Origin: Spongilla lacustris
Taxonomy: Eukaryota; Porifera; Demospongiae; Spongillida; Spongillidae
Direction of reading: 5' to 3'
NCBI GenBank assembly: GCA_949361645.1
Contig: OX442418.1
Location: 12,062,632-12,126,631, forward strand
DNA length: 64,000 nt
A program made the position numbers and the translations under genes. The notes below the pieces were generated by a model that did no database searches, had not been told where the DNA came from, and saw only the letters and a program-made list of their open reading frames with translations. How positions within the stretch are numbered: the first letter of the stretch is position 1; every line of letters begins with the position of its first letter. Shown piece by piece: positions 27,120 through 40,640 of this stretch.

Positions 27120-27960
27120 TTAAAATCCACCCTCAAACCTGAAAAAGCCTGAAGGTGAAAGTAAAGCTCGAGCATTTGCTCTCACCAGTGTTACATTGAG
27201 ACGTTGGTAGATGGTAGTGATGGCCTTGGATTTGCTACACTGCAACTGGATGGCCAGACAGGATGCTAGCCAAGAAATGGTGGACTGGGCTTCTGCACAC
27301 CAGCAACCATAAGTCTCAACTGCTAAGGGTATAGAAACCCATCCGAGCTCTGCACACTTACGATTATTAACATCATGCTTCCGAACTTCAGCTACCATAG
27401 CTGCAGACCCTCTTGCAACTCCCGCTTCAGTTAAAGTGCGGTGAGGTTACAGTCAGGTCAAAAGCTGCTGGTTTGCCGATTATCCAGTTCTGTACAAGAA
27501 TATCAGCTGGACCGACGACTGTGTCTTTTGTCTGCTCCTAATCCACAACCTACTTCAAGCTGTCCCCCCAGACACGCTCGATGGCAGAACTGTGATAAGG
27601 CATCCCTCAAGCTGTTGTGGCGCAGAACAACATCCCCTCCACCTTTAACATCACTGCATGGTGTCCTAGAGGTCTAGCTGGTGATCAGGACAGTATGGAC
27701 AGCAAGAACCTGAAGATATGTCCATTCCAAGCCACCACTCCAATGCAATCTGGAACTCATCAGGTTCAAGGTGAAGGTTAAGACCTACTGAAGGAATGAC
27801 TGACAGCCATGGCGTGAGGACACAGACAACAAACGTGCACGGTTTGCAGGGGACGACTGAAATAGCATCTGATCAAAGTGATGGTATTCTAACCTAGCCG
27901 AGAGATCCTTTTGGCTATAGCTAGAATGAAGCAAAAGATCTCCTGAAATTGCATGCACTG
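27120..27960 (-). mobile_element. Retroelement 3' fragment (zinc finger + endonuclease)
   Basis: Minus-strand remnant of a restriction-like-endonuclease non-LTR element. In order: SSGSCCPYCPDHQLDPLGHH (C-x2-C finger), VLRHNSLRDAL-like, PADILVQNWIIGKPAAFDLT (active-site region), AELGWVSIPLAVETYG, and SKAITTIYQRLNVTLVRANA at the end. Several frameshifts and stops. It is a different subfamily from the element at 4613-7964. Confidence 0.7.
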
Positions 27961-28135
27961 GTGGGACTATACTGTTAAAACATTTTATTATTATGATGTA
28001 ATTAGTTTTTAATTTTATTTATTTATTTATTTTTAAATACAGGATGAATGGACATACACTGATATATAAACATATACAACTAGACTACACACAATGTACA
28101 CAAAATGCTAACTATATCTACCCTACATCACTTTG

Positions 28136-28347
28136 ACCTATGCTACGGGAAAGGATGGCAATGGCATTAGCTCATACCAGGTGAAGGTTCAGCCGCCCGT
28201 AGAGTTTGCTAAGAACCACTGACTTTGCATTGGACAAGCAAGTGGCTAGTCGAGAAGCTAGCTGGGAGATAGACTCCAAAGCCTCATTTCCCCAGGCTCC
28301 ATACGACTCCACCACCAATGGTACACAGACCCAATCAAGTTCCTTAC
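28136..28347 (-). mobile_element. Second retroelement tail fragment
   Basis: Minus strand encodes ELDWVCVPLVVESYGAWG, then SKLYGRLNLHLV, a TGA, and ANAIAILSRSI. It is homologous to the end of the fragment at 27120-27960 but is a separate copy. Confidence 0.65.
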
Positions 28348-31300
28348 ATTAAATTTTAACAAAAACGAATTAATACTTACCAATAACACCTAATCAAAAA
28401 CATAGTAGTTTAGAGGCATCCAAAAGCTCCAACAATATACTTTGAATGTTCTTTTTGAATTTATTAATAAATTTAAACCACTAAATTAAGATACAACGGA
28501 AGTAGTGAATTAAATACAGTTTGCAGTTTTTAACTAACCCCCCACCTTACATTGATTAACAATAATAATGTTTGAGACTTATTAAAATTAATCATTGTAA
28601 TTACATTAATTTAATTTCACCAGCATGTCTTCTTTTGCTGTTAGAACTGGTAATGACAATTACCAGTTAATTGTGGTTAATTTTCCTTGATTGAGGAACA
28701 CCCTGTATATACTAAAATGCTTAACCACTGGTTTGCAATCACATGAAGGAAACAACAATTGTATTTGCATAATTTTATCATCCCTACTAGTTTTTATGTT
28801 ATTAGATCCATGCATTTACAACCATGTATGCATATGTATGCATATGTATTAATGTGGCATATACATGTATTTGTATCATCCATGGGAACCATGACAACCA
28901 CTGTGCACTAAATCTTTAGTATAGTGGAGTAATATGGGATACATTTTGGGTAAGCAAGCAACAAGGTCAGTAAGGTTTTCTTTTATAAAGAAAATGAAAA
29001 TTGCATGCTCTAGATATGACTGTTGTAGCAGCAAGTAGTTCATTTTATGACCTGAACGTACACATTTGGTGAGTGTGATAAAAATATTTATTTATAAAGT
29101 ACATTCTTACATTGCATTCACATGGAAAAAAAGACAATGGTATTTCCAAATTAACCATTCTTAATAGAAATAGTTGTTTATCATTGTTATATTAGGATAT
29201 CCATGTATTTACAACCACGTATGCATATGGATTATATTTCTGTTAATCCATTTGAGTCATTCTATTTCTCTAGTTTGATTAAAATGCTAAATGTATTTTA
29301 TGATGTAACCATTATATGACATTTTGTTATTCTTCTTCTTTATTTGGTCATACAATGTGAAAACCAATCATCCCATATCAGGAGGTAAATTATGGTAGCT
29401 GGTTATTGTAGGTTATGATGTGTTTGTCCACCTATGATGGTAGATGTTATTTTGTATGCTACTGTGCTTACCACAGCCGTGACCGTGAGGTTGCCCAGCA
29501 GAATCCATAATGCATTATATAAAAGTTGAAGTGTATTTGTGATCACAGTAACACATGCTTTACAATCGTGGGAACTGAACATGTGTATCTGTACATGGCA
29601 TGTATCATGGGAACCATGACAACAACTGTGCACTAATTCATTATCACAAAGGGCCATGTTATAAGTTTATAACCTTCCATTCATGTGTAGCATTACATGT
29701 GCTTGTATGCAGTCAATGTACCAGGGGAGTGGTAGGAGGGTGGAGCAATAGAGCAAAGCAAACCAGCAGTTCAGCTTTGGGGATGTGGGATTGGGTACAT
29801 GGGAACCATCCCTGATCACTCCAATCAGCATACAGCAAGCAAGCACAATAGAAGTAATTTTGGTTGCATTTTAGATAAATATGAGGGATCGAGTGATTTC
29901 ATGCATGCATGTGTGTGCCTGTACAATAAAGGAAGTGTATTGTGCTATTTTGTATAGGTAGTAGAGTATTGTTAGTAAGTGCTTGACTCAGACATGTATA
30001 TAAAAATAAAAAGTTGAGTTTGTGTATGTAGAGCGAGTGAGAGGGAGTTATAGAGTTCTTGTTTTCCTGTTCCTGTGTTTAACATATTAAGTTTAAAGTT
30101 ATCCTTCAGAGGTCAGGACCATTATGATAAAGAAAGTAAAAATCACATGCTCTAGACATGGCTTTGTTGTAGTTAATGTTATGACCATGTACATGTACAT
30201 GTACATACTTGATGAGTGTGACAAAGAAATTAATATTAATAAACCAAATTCGTAACCTCTCGACTGGTTTGCAATCACATGGAGGAAACAACAATTGATT
30301 TGCACATTTTCTATTTAATTTTACTAAAAATTGTAGTTTTTAAGATTACATCCATGTATTTACAACATGTATTATATTACTGACCCTTTGAGTCATTCAG
30401 TTTCTCTACTTTCATTACAAAAATGTATTTTATGACCAGTATGTGACATTTTGTTATTCCTTTCCTTTATTTGGTCAAACAATGTAAATACGAACCATCT
30501 CATATCGTAGAAGGTTATGATTTAATGTTTGACATTGTACTCCTGTGTGAAGTAGATGTTATTTTGTATGCTACAGTGAGGTAGCCCAGCAGAATCTGTA
30601 ATGTGATATAAACATGTCTACAATCATGGGAACTGGACATGTACAGTATTTGTATTTGGCATATGTTTGTATCATGGGAACCATGACAACCATCGTGCAC
30701 TAAATCTTTATCATTAAAGGGGCTGTATATGTAACTTTGTCATTCATGTGTAGCATGGTGCAGTGACTGCACCAGGGGAGTGGTAGGAGGGTGGAGCAAT
30801 AGAGCAAAGCAAACCAGCAGTTCAGCTTTGTGGATGTGAAATTGTGTACATCAATCAGGAACCCAATAGAAGTAATTTAGGTTGGAATTGATGTGAAATG
30901 CAACCCTGCGTTTAGCAAATGCATCTAGTAATTTTGCACAAATGTATGATTCCTGATGAATCCTATAGGCAAGCAGGAAGTTCAAAAGAATTTACTTATT
31001 GCAAGCATTTTATGAATAAAATTAGAATCACTTGCTCTAGATGTGACTTTGTTGTAGCAGCAAGAAGTTCATACCATGCTATGCAATGCACACTGCATGT
31101 ATATTTACAATCAAATTTCACATTTGTAGCAAAAGTAAATAGAGGAAAGACAATAGTGCATGTAGCTCCACAATAAAATTATTAATTACTAAAATTGTTG
31201 TGGTAATGTTCCATTAGGACGTGCATGTATTTACAACCATGTATGCATTGTTAATTCTGTTTCTCTACATGTATGTTGTGGTTCATTAAAATGCTAAATG

Positions 31301-31590
31301 TATTGTGTCAGTATTTTATGATGTGACTATTATATGACATTTTGTTATATTTGGTCAAACATTGTGAATACCAATCATCCCATATCAGTCGGTAGGTTGA
31401 TTGTCATTGTACATGTACATGTAGATGTTATTTTGTATGCTACTAGTGTTCATGTTTAATATGGATGTCTGGCATATGTATTTTATAATCATGGATACCA
31501 TGCCAACCACCTGTATACTAACAATGATGTCTAAGACATGGGAACAATATCTGATCACCACAATCAGCAAGCACCTGTTAATAGGGGGGT

Positions 31591-32274
31591 ACTATAAATG
31601 GGTGATTTTCGAATTCGGCTGCTCCCACTTAACCATGTTTGCACTGATAGAAACGAAGCATTTTGGCTGTAGAATGTATACATGTATACCTATCTTTAAA
31701 TTTACCCTTGAATAAAATATATGAATATTCATTTCCGCAACCTATCCTGCCGCCGATGCGGGTATAAACAAAAGCGGCGCTAATGTCAGAACGAAACAAT
31801 TTGGACCTCCTTTTGTGTACCTGCCTCTATTGTTTAGTACCCAAGACGGCAGTTTTGCAGCGTATATGCCAGCGCCAACGTAAAAATATACTTGCCGATA
31901 TTGCCGATCGTTTTGTGACAATATAGAATTATTGCGGATTATTCTTTACGTCAAAAGGAAGAACTTGATAGATGTCCCAAGGCTGTCAAAGGGCAGGGGG
32001 GAACGGACTGAAGAGGGGTATACGTAGGAGGGTACTGGGAGAGATCGTTACTGGCGATCCACAATAGAGACAGGTACACAAAAGGAGGTCCAAATTCTTT
32101 CGTTCTGCCGCTTTTGTTTATACCCGCATCGGCGGCAGGATGCGGAAATGGATTTTAATATGTTTTATTCAAGTAGTAGGGGGTAAATTTAAAGATAGGT
32201 ATATACAAAATGCTTCGTTTCTGCACACATGATTTAGTGGGAGCAGCCGAATTCCAAAATCACCCATTTATAGT
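31591..32274. mobile_element. Foldback element, 210-240 bp arms
   Basis: Arms 31591-31832 and 32062-32274 are imperfect reverse complements. Both contain the CCGCCGATGCGGGTATAAAC/complement segment and the GGACCTCCTTTTGTGTACCT/complement segment. The two arm ends read ACTATAAATGGGTGATTTT. The 229-bp centre has no frame of note. The flanks match neighbouring repeat units, so it inserted into the array. Confidence 0.85.
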
Positions 32275-32427
32275 TAAAGATATGTAGCGGCATGTTAAAA
32301 TGAAAAAGTAAACAAACCACTGGTTATGAATCACATATACAACGCATTGAATTAATTAACCATTCTATCAAGTCCAATAAGCAGGCAGCAGTATAGGAGA
32401 AGTATATGTAATTTGTTTGCCTTTTTT

Positions 32428-32429
<2 letters not shown>

Positions 32430-32465
<36 letters not shown>
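32430..32465. repeat. Poly-G tract
   Basis: About 36 consecutive G preceded by a T run. Likely unstable and hard to sequence; length uncertain. Confidence 0.9.
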
Positions 32466-32466
<1 letters not shown>

Positions 32467-35400
32467 GTAGTATCCTTGCTTTTCCACTAGTGATAAATTT
32501 ATCTTTCCACCTCTCCAAACATAGTTCAAAACAGTGATCGAGAATTTGTACTGCCATAGAGATAATTCCTACATTGTACACAATATTGTGTTCTTTTAAA
32601 GAGCCATACATTGTCCTGGTATGTATGTATGTACAAATACATAGTCATACTCTGTCACAATGTTAGTGTTTCTTGTATATGACATTTTGTTATTTTTTCC
32701 TTTATTTGGTCAAACAATGTGAATACCAATCATCCCATATCAGGCAGTAAGTTATGGTAGTTGGTTATTGTAGGTTATGATGTGTTTGTCAATGTACTCA
32801 CCACTTATGATGGTAGATGTTATTTTGTATTACATGATGGTTCACATTATACATTGTGTATATGGACACATGTCATGTGTTAATTATTGTTTCAACGCAG
32901 CACTTGGGTATAATAATGGAAAACATACCAACCAGTGTACACTTAAAATGATGTCTGACCACATATTTTCAAGGAGTGGCATGTGTGCATACAGTGATGT
33001 ATAGTAATATAGCTAGCAACAAGTTCAATAAGGTTTTTTTTTTTGAAAATTGGATGCTCTACATATGGCTGTTGTAGCAGCAAGAAGTTCATTTTATGAT
33101 CTGCATGTACACATTTATATATAATTATAATAATTATATTTATAAAGTACATTCTTAAAAGACAATTGTAAGCATTCTTAAAGGTGTTTTTTAGGATCTA
33201 TATATTTCTGAATCATTGTTATAGTAGGATATCCATATATAAGTGATGTTAGTTGGTTATTGTAGGTTATGGAGTGTTTCACCACCTATGATGGTAGATA
33301 TTGTTATGTATGACCACAGTGTTCATGTTTAATATGGATGTCTTGCATGTACGAATATATCATTTTCATAGTCATTCTCTTTCTTGTGACTTTTATATGA
33401 CATTTTGTTATTCCTTTCCTTTATTTGGTCAAACAATGTGAATACCAATCATCCCATATCAGGTGGTAAGTTATGATAGTTGGTTATTGTAGGTTATGAT
33501 GTGTTTGTCATTGTACTCACCACCTATGATGGTAGATGTATATTGCATATATGGACACATGTAGTTATTGTTTGAACATAGCACATGGGTATAATGATGG
33601 AAGCCATACCAACCAGTATACACTTAAAATGCAGCAGAATCCATAATGGTTCAGATATGCATGATTACAATCATGGGAACTGGATATGTGCAGTGGAGCT
33701 ACATGTATGTTTGTATCATGGGAACCATGACAACCACTGTGCACTAAATCTTCATCATGAATGGGCATGTTATCGTAAAACTATGGCGTTATTCTCAGGG
33801 AATTCTGAGGGATAGACAATGGTACATGTAGCTCCACTGCACATTAAACTAAAATTGTTGTTGTAATGTTCCATTAGGATGTGCATGTATCCTTTTGAGT
33901 CATTCTGTTTCTCTACATGTATGTTGTAGTTAATTTAAAATGTATTGTGTCAGTATATTATGTTGTGACCATTATATAACATTTTGTTATTTCTTTTTGG
34001 TCAAACATTGTGAATACCAATCATCCCATATCAGTCGGTAGGTCATGGTACATGTAGTATATTTTATGATGTGATTGTCATTGTACTCACCAACACTACA
34101 TGTACATGTATGATGGTAGATGTTATTTTGTATGCTACTGGTGTTTATGTTTAATATGGATGTCTGGCATATGTATTTTATAATCATGGATACCATGCCA
34201 CTAACAATGATGTCCAAGACATGGGAACAATCTCTGATCACCCCAATCAGCAAGCACCATGTTGAATAGTGTTTATGCATTACATGTAGCATGTTATAAT
34301 GAAAAAGTAAACCACTGGTTATGAATCACATGGACAACACATTGAATTAATTAACTATTACTACTATCAAGTCCAATAAGCAGGCAGTAGTATAGGAGAA
34401 GTACATGTTATTTGATTGTATCTTTGCACCTCTCCAAACATAGTTTGAAAGAATGATCCATAGAGATCACTGTGATTCCTACATTGTGCATAATATTGTG
34501 TTCTTTTAAAGAGCATGTGCGAATTTATCATTTTCATAGTCATTCTTTTTCATGTGACTTTTATATGACATTTTGTTATTCCTTTCCTTTATTTGGTCAA
34601 ACAATGTGAATACCAATCATCCCATATCAGTGGGTAAGTTATGGGAGCTGTAGGTTATGATATGATTGTCAATGCACTCACCACCTACATGCATGATGGT
34701 TCATGTCATATATGGACACATGTCATGTGGTAGTTATTGTTTGAACATAGCACATGGGTATAATGATGGAAAACATACCAACCAGTGTACACTTAAAATT
34801 ATATGTCTAACAACGTCTTTAAGACAAACCAGCAGTTCAGCTTTGGGGTTGTGGGATGGTGTACATGGGAACCATCCCTGATCACTCCAATCAGCATGCA
34901 GCAAGCAAGCACAATTGACGTAAATTTGGTTGCATTTTAGGTCAAATGGAATCTTTAGCATGTGCATGTGTTTTGGTGATCTGCAGCTTTGTACAAGGGT
35001 ACTATCCCTAACCAATCCAGTAAAGCAAGCAGGAAGTTTGAATGTATATTATTCTATGGTAAAGTTTAGGTACAGTGGTAGTAAACTAAGTTTGATGCAG
35101 AGAGTTGCTATGTGTTATATAGTGTTACTAAGCTGACTATAGTGATGTTACTAAGGCCAAATGTAAACATATGTTTCTGCAGATGCATTCAATGAATGAT
35201 CCTAACCAATCTTATGCCGTGCATGAGTGCCCAATAGCATTGCAGGGCGTCCTTTTCCCCATAACACCCCCTATCCAATCAAATCATCCCAAACTGTTGT
35301 CGATATGGTTACAGGTTTGTATTGTATTTAAGCGAGGGCTCCATGGGGGCAGCACTCCAGTCATAGCCTTGACTGCGGCCAGTTGCTCATGACAACCAGG

Positions 35401-35963
35401 GAAAACTTGTAAGCTTTAATCTGCGAGACATTGCGCTTGCGGCTTGCGGGCCTACAGGGTGATGCTGGTCACAATTGGGTTGGGTTTGGTAGGGTACAAG
35501 AGTACTATCCCTAACCAATCCAGTAAGCAAGCAAGACGTTTGAATGTATATTATGTTGTATTTCTGTTAAACCTTTTGAGTCATTCTGTTTCTCTATATT
35601 GTCATGAGGTTGCCCAGCAGAATCCATAATGGTTCAATATGCATTTGTTAAATACATATTTACAATCTTGGGAACTGGACATGTGTATCTGTATGTGGCA
35701 TATGTTGGTATCATGGGAACCGTCATAACCAATGTGTACTTAATCTTCATCATGAATGGGCAGCTTATCATTAAAGCTATGGCTTTATAAAGAGTTATTC
35801 TCAAGGGAATTCTGAGGGATAGACAATGGTACATGTAGCTCCACTGCACATTAACATGATTTATCATTAAAATTGTTGTGGTAATATTCCATTAGGACGT
35901 GCATGTATTTACAACCATATATATAATTATATTATATACACTGATATATGTTCAAGCTAAAGT

Positions 35964-36518
35964 TCACATACCAAGACCCCTAACTAAGATGGCTCGAGCA
36001 ATGGACCTTGTCAAGGTGAGGTTCATCTTGCTGTATAGGTCATGGGTGACCTTGCTCCTTGCATACCCTGAATGCATGGCTATTCGGCAGGCCAGTAGCG
36101 CAAATGTGTTGACTGCCTCCTTCCCCCAATTACCATAAGTCTCAACTGCTAGGGGAAGACAACTCCAACCAAGCTCAGAGCACTTAGCATCGTTGCTCTG
36201 ATGTTTGCGTGTTTCAGCTAACTCAGCAGCAAAACCAGAGTGAATACTTGACTGACCCAAAGTTTTTGGTATCAATGGAGATTTTACGGTGAAGTCGAAT
36301 GCAGCTGGCTTACCACCTAACCAATTTTGCACTAAGACATCGGCTGGTCGGGTGTGAGACATGTCAGGTGTAAGACCACTGCCTTCCTCCACCTTTACAC
36401 TTAAATGTGCTTGATGGCAAAGCTCGACAAAAACATCCCGCAGATGGTTATGGCGGAGAACCACATCACCCCCTCGCCTACATGTAGCTGCATGGTGACC
36501 AAGTGGGTCCAAAGCTAT
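35964..36518 (-). mobile_element. Retroelement 3' fragment, intact endonuclease end
   Basis: Minus-strand frame open for over 180 codons: LDPLGHHAATC finger remainder, VLRHNHLRDVF, RPADVLVQNWLGGKPAAFDF with the conserved Asp of the endonuclease core, ELGWSCLPLAVETYGNWG, and SKVTHDLYSKMNLTLTRS, ending at a stop or the frame end near 35964. 5' truncated, with no reverse transcriptase here. Same subfamily as 27120-27960. Confidence 0.75.
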
Positions 36519-37090
36519 GTCAATTATATATAATTATAATTATAATAATTATAATAATTATAATTATTAGTTTATATTATTAATATTGTAAAATATATAT
36601 ATATATATGGGACAGTTCACGACAAAATGAGCCTTCGTATATATATATAAAATGTTATAAAATTCCCTTATGTTTGAATCGCTATAACTTCTGAATGGTA
36701 AAAGCTATCGACTTCCTATTTTCAGCACTTCATACTACACCGTTTCTCTATTTTAAAATCCATTTTGGAGTCTTGCACTTGCTCCGTGCCAGTATTGCAA
36801 TGTTCGATACCCCACCGGGTTCACACCCGCCATAACTTTAGGTAGGAGTAATGAAATCGCTTCAAATTCGGTTTGTAGGTAGAGAGGTCCTATACCTATG
36901 GATTTGTTCTGTTCGTTAATTTTTATGTCATCCGTTACGGAGATACAGCGGCGCAAAGTTGGTACACGTTTCCCGCTCGAATCGCGGCCTTTGGACGTGC
37001 GAGGCCCGCTTCCATTCATCAAAGCACATGAATATGCAACTACTTCCTGTGGGCCGAGACTTTGATAACTTATAGCCACACCCATACTGC
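36519..37090. other. AT-rich tract and uncharacterised sequence
   Basis: 36519-36610 is (ATAATT)n/(TA)n low-complexity DNA. From 36660 to 37085 the minus strand is open for 110 codons (start MGVAISYQSLG at 37085), with a composition that looks coding-like but no family I recognise. It could be part of a transposon. Confidence 0.35.
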
Positions 37091-38470
37091 GCTAGCTAGA
37101 TCTGATGGGTAAGTATTTAATGTATCGTCCCTGTCACAGTTGTTATTCGTTATCTCCTATGTAGATAACGGATATGGCGACGTCCACTGAAGACAACACA
37201 CTCGCAAGAGTTTCAATCGGCGGACGAGTTTGAGCGATACGGATACGACGATCGATATTCAAGATACATTCGACGAGGTGGGGAGATTGAGAACGGTAGT
37301 GACGGCGGTTATACTACTGACGATGGTGGTTGTAGGGAGTAAGCAGCCCCTAAATGACTAAGAGCCAGCAGCCCTAGTCTCGTACCCAGACCCTGATTCC
37401 CACAGCTGCGGATGGACACCAGCCCCACCCCCACATATGCCTCGCTACATTGCAAGTCCAGACAGCAGCCCCACATAACCAACAGCAGACGCCACCAACC
37501 CGCACTACCTATGGAACCACCTGCCTGTTGGCAGCCCCCACAATTTCAATCAAGGGAAGCCACACATCCCAATGAATGGACTTACAGCAGAACCTAGCTG
37601 ACTGTGTCCGGCACTGTGGCCAGGATGTCACTTGTGTGTCACAGCTGTACCAGGACTGGAATGCCTTCTTGGGCCAGTGGTTTGGTCCTCTGGTTGGCCT
37701 AGGACACTACCGCACATTTGAGTTTGATCAAGACCACCCTGGTGTCGTGAGGATGGAGACCTTGCCATGGGACACAAACCCCACCGAGGTAACCATGCTG
37801 AGGGCTGGAGTGGCCATAAAGGACATTAGGCTTATCAGAGCCAAGTGATGCCACCTGTTATTACCCCCAAGTGGATTGTCCCTGACGCGGTCACTGTACC
37901 TGTACGAGAAGGTGACTGAGGGAATACGTTCGTGACCCCAAGAAAAGGGACAAGGTGTGTCCTAAGCCTTCACAAAGCTCAGAGGCCAACTCTTCCTATA
38001 CATGCAGTAATGCTTCATCCCATGCAGTAGCAAAAAATGACAAACCAAGACCTTCCTCACTTACCTACTGTTGAGGGTCATAAGTATGCAGATGACACTC
38101 ACAGTGAATTGCAAGGTGAAGGCAATAGCTGTGTTTCTGGCAGGAGGAAATGCAGACCCAGGTCTGAACTAATCCTTGCCTACCAATGCACTGTACATGT
38201 ATGTGGCAAGAAGTATGCCAGTAGCCAGGCCCCCTGTCCCTGCACAAAAAGAACACTCACAAGCAGCCTGCTGTTCCAGGTGACGAACACGGATTCCAGT
38301 GTCGACAAAGGAAGCCAGGGTCCACCCAAGCGCAGGCCGCGAGGCGTACGCTAAAATCTGAAATTGACAGGCCATTTTCCTGTTCGGTGTGTGGCAAGAC
38401 GTATGGCACCCCAGCCGCACTTGTATACTTACAACAAGACCAACAATGGTTCATGACAAATGAACCATAT
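37091..38470 (+). other. Degraded coding-like region, possible transposon
   Basis: Several plus-strand pieces look like decayed coding sequence. Around 37210-37340 an acidic, Gly/Asp/Arg/Tyr-rich frame ends in TAA. 37576-37848 is open for 90 codons. Near 38190 and 38370 there are two finger-like CxxxCGKKY / SCSVCGKTYGTP phrases. Frames shift between pieces. No transposase or polymerase motif recognised. Plus-strand Cys-containing GKxY phrases hint at zinc fingers. Confidence 0.35.
37576..37848 (+). CDS. Unrecognised open frame (90 codons)
   Basis: Starts MDLQQNLADCVRHCGQ, continues with an aromatic/Gly-rich middle (WNAFLGQWFGPLVGLGHYRT), and ends AIKDIRLIRAK at TGA. The reading continues in coding-like style after the stop for about 60 bases (PPVITPKWIVPDAVTVPV), suggesting a broken longer gene. 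Family unknown; probably mobile-element derived. Confidence 0.3.
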   Translation: MDLQQNLADCVRHCGQDVTCVSQLYQDWNAFLGQWFGPLVGLGHYRTFEFDQDHPGVVRMETLPWDTNPTEVTMLRAGVAIKDIRLIRAK

Positions 38471-38499
38471 TGTGAGATGCATGCTTTTTATATAGTTTA

Positions 38500-39580
38500 A
38501 GGTGACCTCTGCAGTGTACACCATACATCTGTGTCGTTAAGGGGAACTCTGTATACCATACATCTGTGTCATCAAGGGGTTACCTGTACACCATGCATCT
38601 GTGTTGTTAAGGGGTTACCTCTGTACACTTTGTGTATGTGTTGTTAAGGTATCACCTGTACACCATACATCTGTGTCGTACCTCTGTATACCTTATGTAT
38701 GTGTTGCTAAGGGGTCACCTGTACACTGTACATCTGTGTCTGTGTCGTTAAGGGGTTACCTCTGTAAACCTTATGTATGTGTCGTTAAGGAATTACCTCT
38801 GTACACCATACATCTGTGTCATCAAGGGGTTACCTGTACACCATACATCTGTGTCGTTAAGGGGTTACCTTTATACACCTTATGTATGTGTTGTTAAGGG
38901 GTTACCTCTTGTGTGTACCCCATACATCTGCGTCATCAAGGGGGTACCTGTACACCATACATCTGTGTCGTTAAGGGGATACCTCTGTACACCTTATGTA
39001 TGTGTTGTTAAGGGGTCACCTGTACACCATACACCTGTGTTGTTAAGGGGTTACCTCTGTACATCTTATGTATGTGTCATTAAGGGGTTACCTGTACACC
39101 ATGCATCTGTGTCGTTAAGGGGATATCTCTGTACACCTTATGTATGTGTTGTTAAGGGGTCACCTGTACACCATACACCTGTGTCGTTAAGGGGTTACCT
39201 CTGTACATCTTATGTATGTGTCATTAAGGGGTTACCTGTACACCATGCATCTGTGTCGTTAAGGGGTTACCTCTGTACACTTTGTGTATGTGTTGTTAAG
39301 GTATCACCTGTACACCATACATCTGTGTCATCGAGGGGTTACCTGTACACCATACATCTGTGTCGTACCTCTGTATACCTTATGTATGTGTTGTTAAGGG
39401 GTCACCTGTACACTGTACATCTGTGTTGTTAAGGAGATACCTCTGTACACCTTTTGTATGTGTTGTTAAGGGGTCACCTGTACACCATACATCTGTGTCG
39501 TTAAGGGGTTACCTCTGTACATCTTATGTATTTGTCATTAAGGGGTTACCTGTACACCATACATCTGTGTCGTTCAGGAT
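38500..39580. repeat. Minisatellite, alternating 35-38 bp monomers
   Basis: About 28 monomers of two alternating types: CTCTGTACACCTTATGTATG-type and CCTGTACACCATACATCTG-type, each ending TGTCGTTAAGGGG or close. The alternation gives a higher-order unit of about 72 bp, and monomer drop-outs are visible. Long open frames through it are a by-product. Confidence 0.95.
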
Positions 39581-39654
39581 TTTTTACTTTTCACGTAGTG
39601 GTGATGTAATCCATCCGATGCTGTGAAAAGCTAAGTCTGGGTACGAGACTAGTA

Positions 39655-40640
39655 ACGACAGTGGTCCCATTTACACCCTGTACTAGTGTCTGCTGTGGGA
39701 TCAAATCCATGGTCCCATTTACATCCTGTATGTGTGTATTTTGGGATCAAATCCATGGTCCCATTTACACACTGTAGGTGTATCTTTGTGGGGTCAAATC
39801 CATGGTCCCATTTACACCCTGTACTTGTGTCTGTTGTGGGGTCAAATGCATGATCCCATTTACACCCTGTACTTAAGTCTGTTTTAGGGTCAAATCCATG
39901 CTCCCATTTACACCCTGTACTTGTGTCTGTTGTAATGACTCAAATCCATGGTTCTATTAACACCCTGTACTTGTGATCAAATCCATGGTCTCATTTACAC
40001 CCTGTTCTTGTGTCTGTTGTGGGGTCAATTCATTGGTCCCATTTACACCCTGTACTTTTGTCTGTTGTGGGGTCAAATCCATGGTTCCATTTACACCCTG
40101 TTCTTGTGTCTGTTGTGGGGTCAATTCATTGGTCCCATTTACACCCTGTACATTTGTCTGTTGTGGGGTCATATCCATGGTCCCATTTACACCCTGTGCT
40201 TGTATCTGTTGTGGGGTAAAATCCATGGTCCCATTTACACCCTGTTCTTGTGTCTGTTGTGGGGTCAAATCAATGGTTCCATTTACACCCTGTACTTGTG
40301 TCTGTTGTGGGGTCAATTCATTGGTCCCATTTACACCCTGTACTTTTGTCTGTTGTGGGGTCAATTCATTGGTCCCATTTACACCTAGTACTTTTTTCTG
40401 TTGTGGGATGAAATTCATGGTCTGATTTACACCCTGTACTTGTGATCAAATCCATGTTCCCATTTACACCCTGTACTTGAGTCTGTTGTGGGGTCACATC
40501 TTTGACCCCATTTATACCCTGTACTTGAGTCAGTTTTAGGATCAAATCTATTGTCTCATTTACACTCTGTACATGTATGTGTGTCTGTTGTGCGGTCAAT
40601 GCATTGGTCCCATTTACACCCTGTAATGGCCCAGGGTCCA
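39655..40640. repeat. Minisatellite, 48 bp x about 20
   Basis: Tandem copies of a 48-bp unit containing CCCATTTACACCCTGTACTT and TGTCTGTTGTGGGGTCAAAT. Because 48 is a multiple of three, frames stay open across many copies on both strands, giving 16-residue repeats. It starts about 80 bp after the previous minisatellite. Confidence 0.95.

Larger units (their letters stand above)
28348..35963 (+). repeat. Array of ANK-locus repeat units, no ANK exon
   Basis: About 7.6 kb of tandemly related units. Splice-like modules lie at 29389-29400 (GAG), 30508-30516 (degenerate), 31386-31397 (TCG), 32741-32752 (GCA), 33471-33481 (GTG), 34032-34043 (TCG) and 34628-34639 (TGG). Other recurring blocks surround GGGAACCATGACAACCACTG. 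A foldback element (31591-32274) and a poly-G run (32430-32465) interrupt the array. If gene A continues, this is its intron 4 or 3' region. No other coding exon recognised. Confidence 0.65.

Noticed and set aside
29403..35867. Many 60-100-codon frames in the repeat array
   Set aside because: They recur wherever the unit recurs, carry shifts and stops between copies, and match no protein.
36753..37085. 110-codon minus-strand frame
   Set aside because: Not called as a gene: no recognised motif, no neighbours supporting it, and it lies beside low-complexity DNA.
38601..40425. Open frames of 90-220 codons in the minisatellites
   Set aside because: Periodic by-products of the 35-38-bp and 48-bp repeats, open on both strands, with no start context or splice signals.
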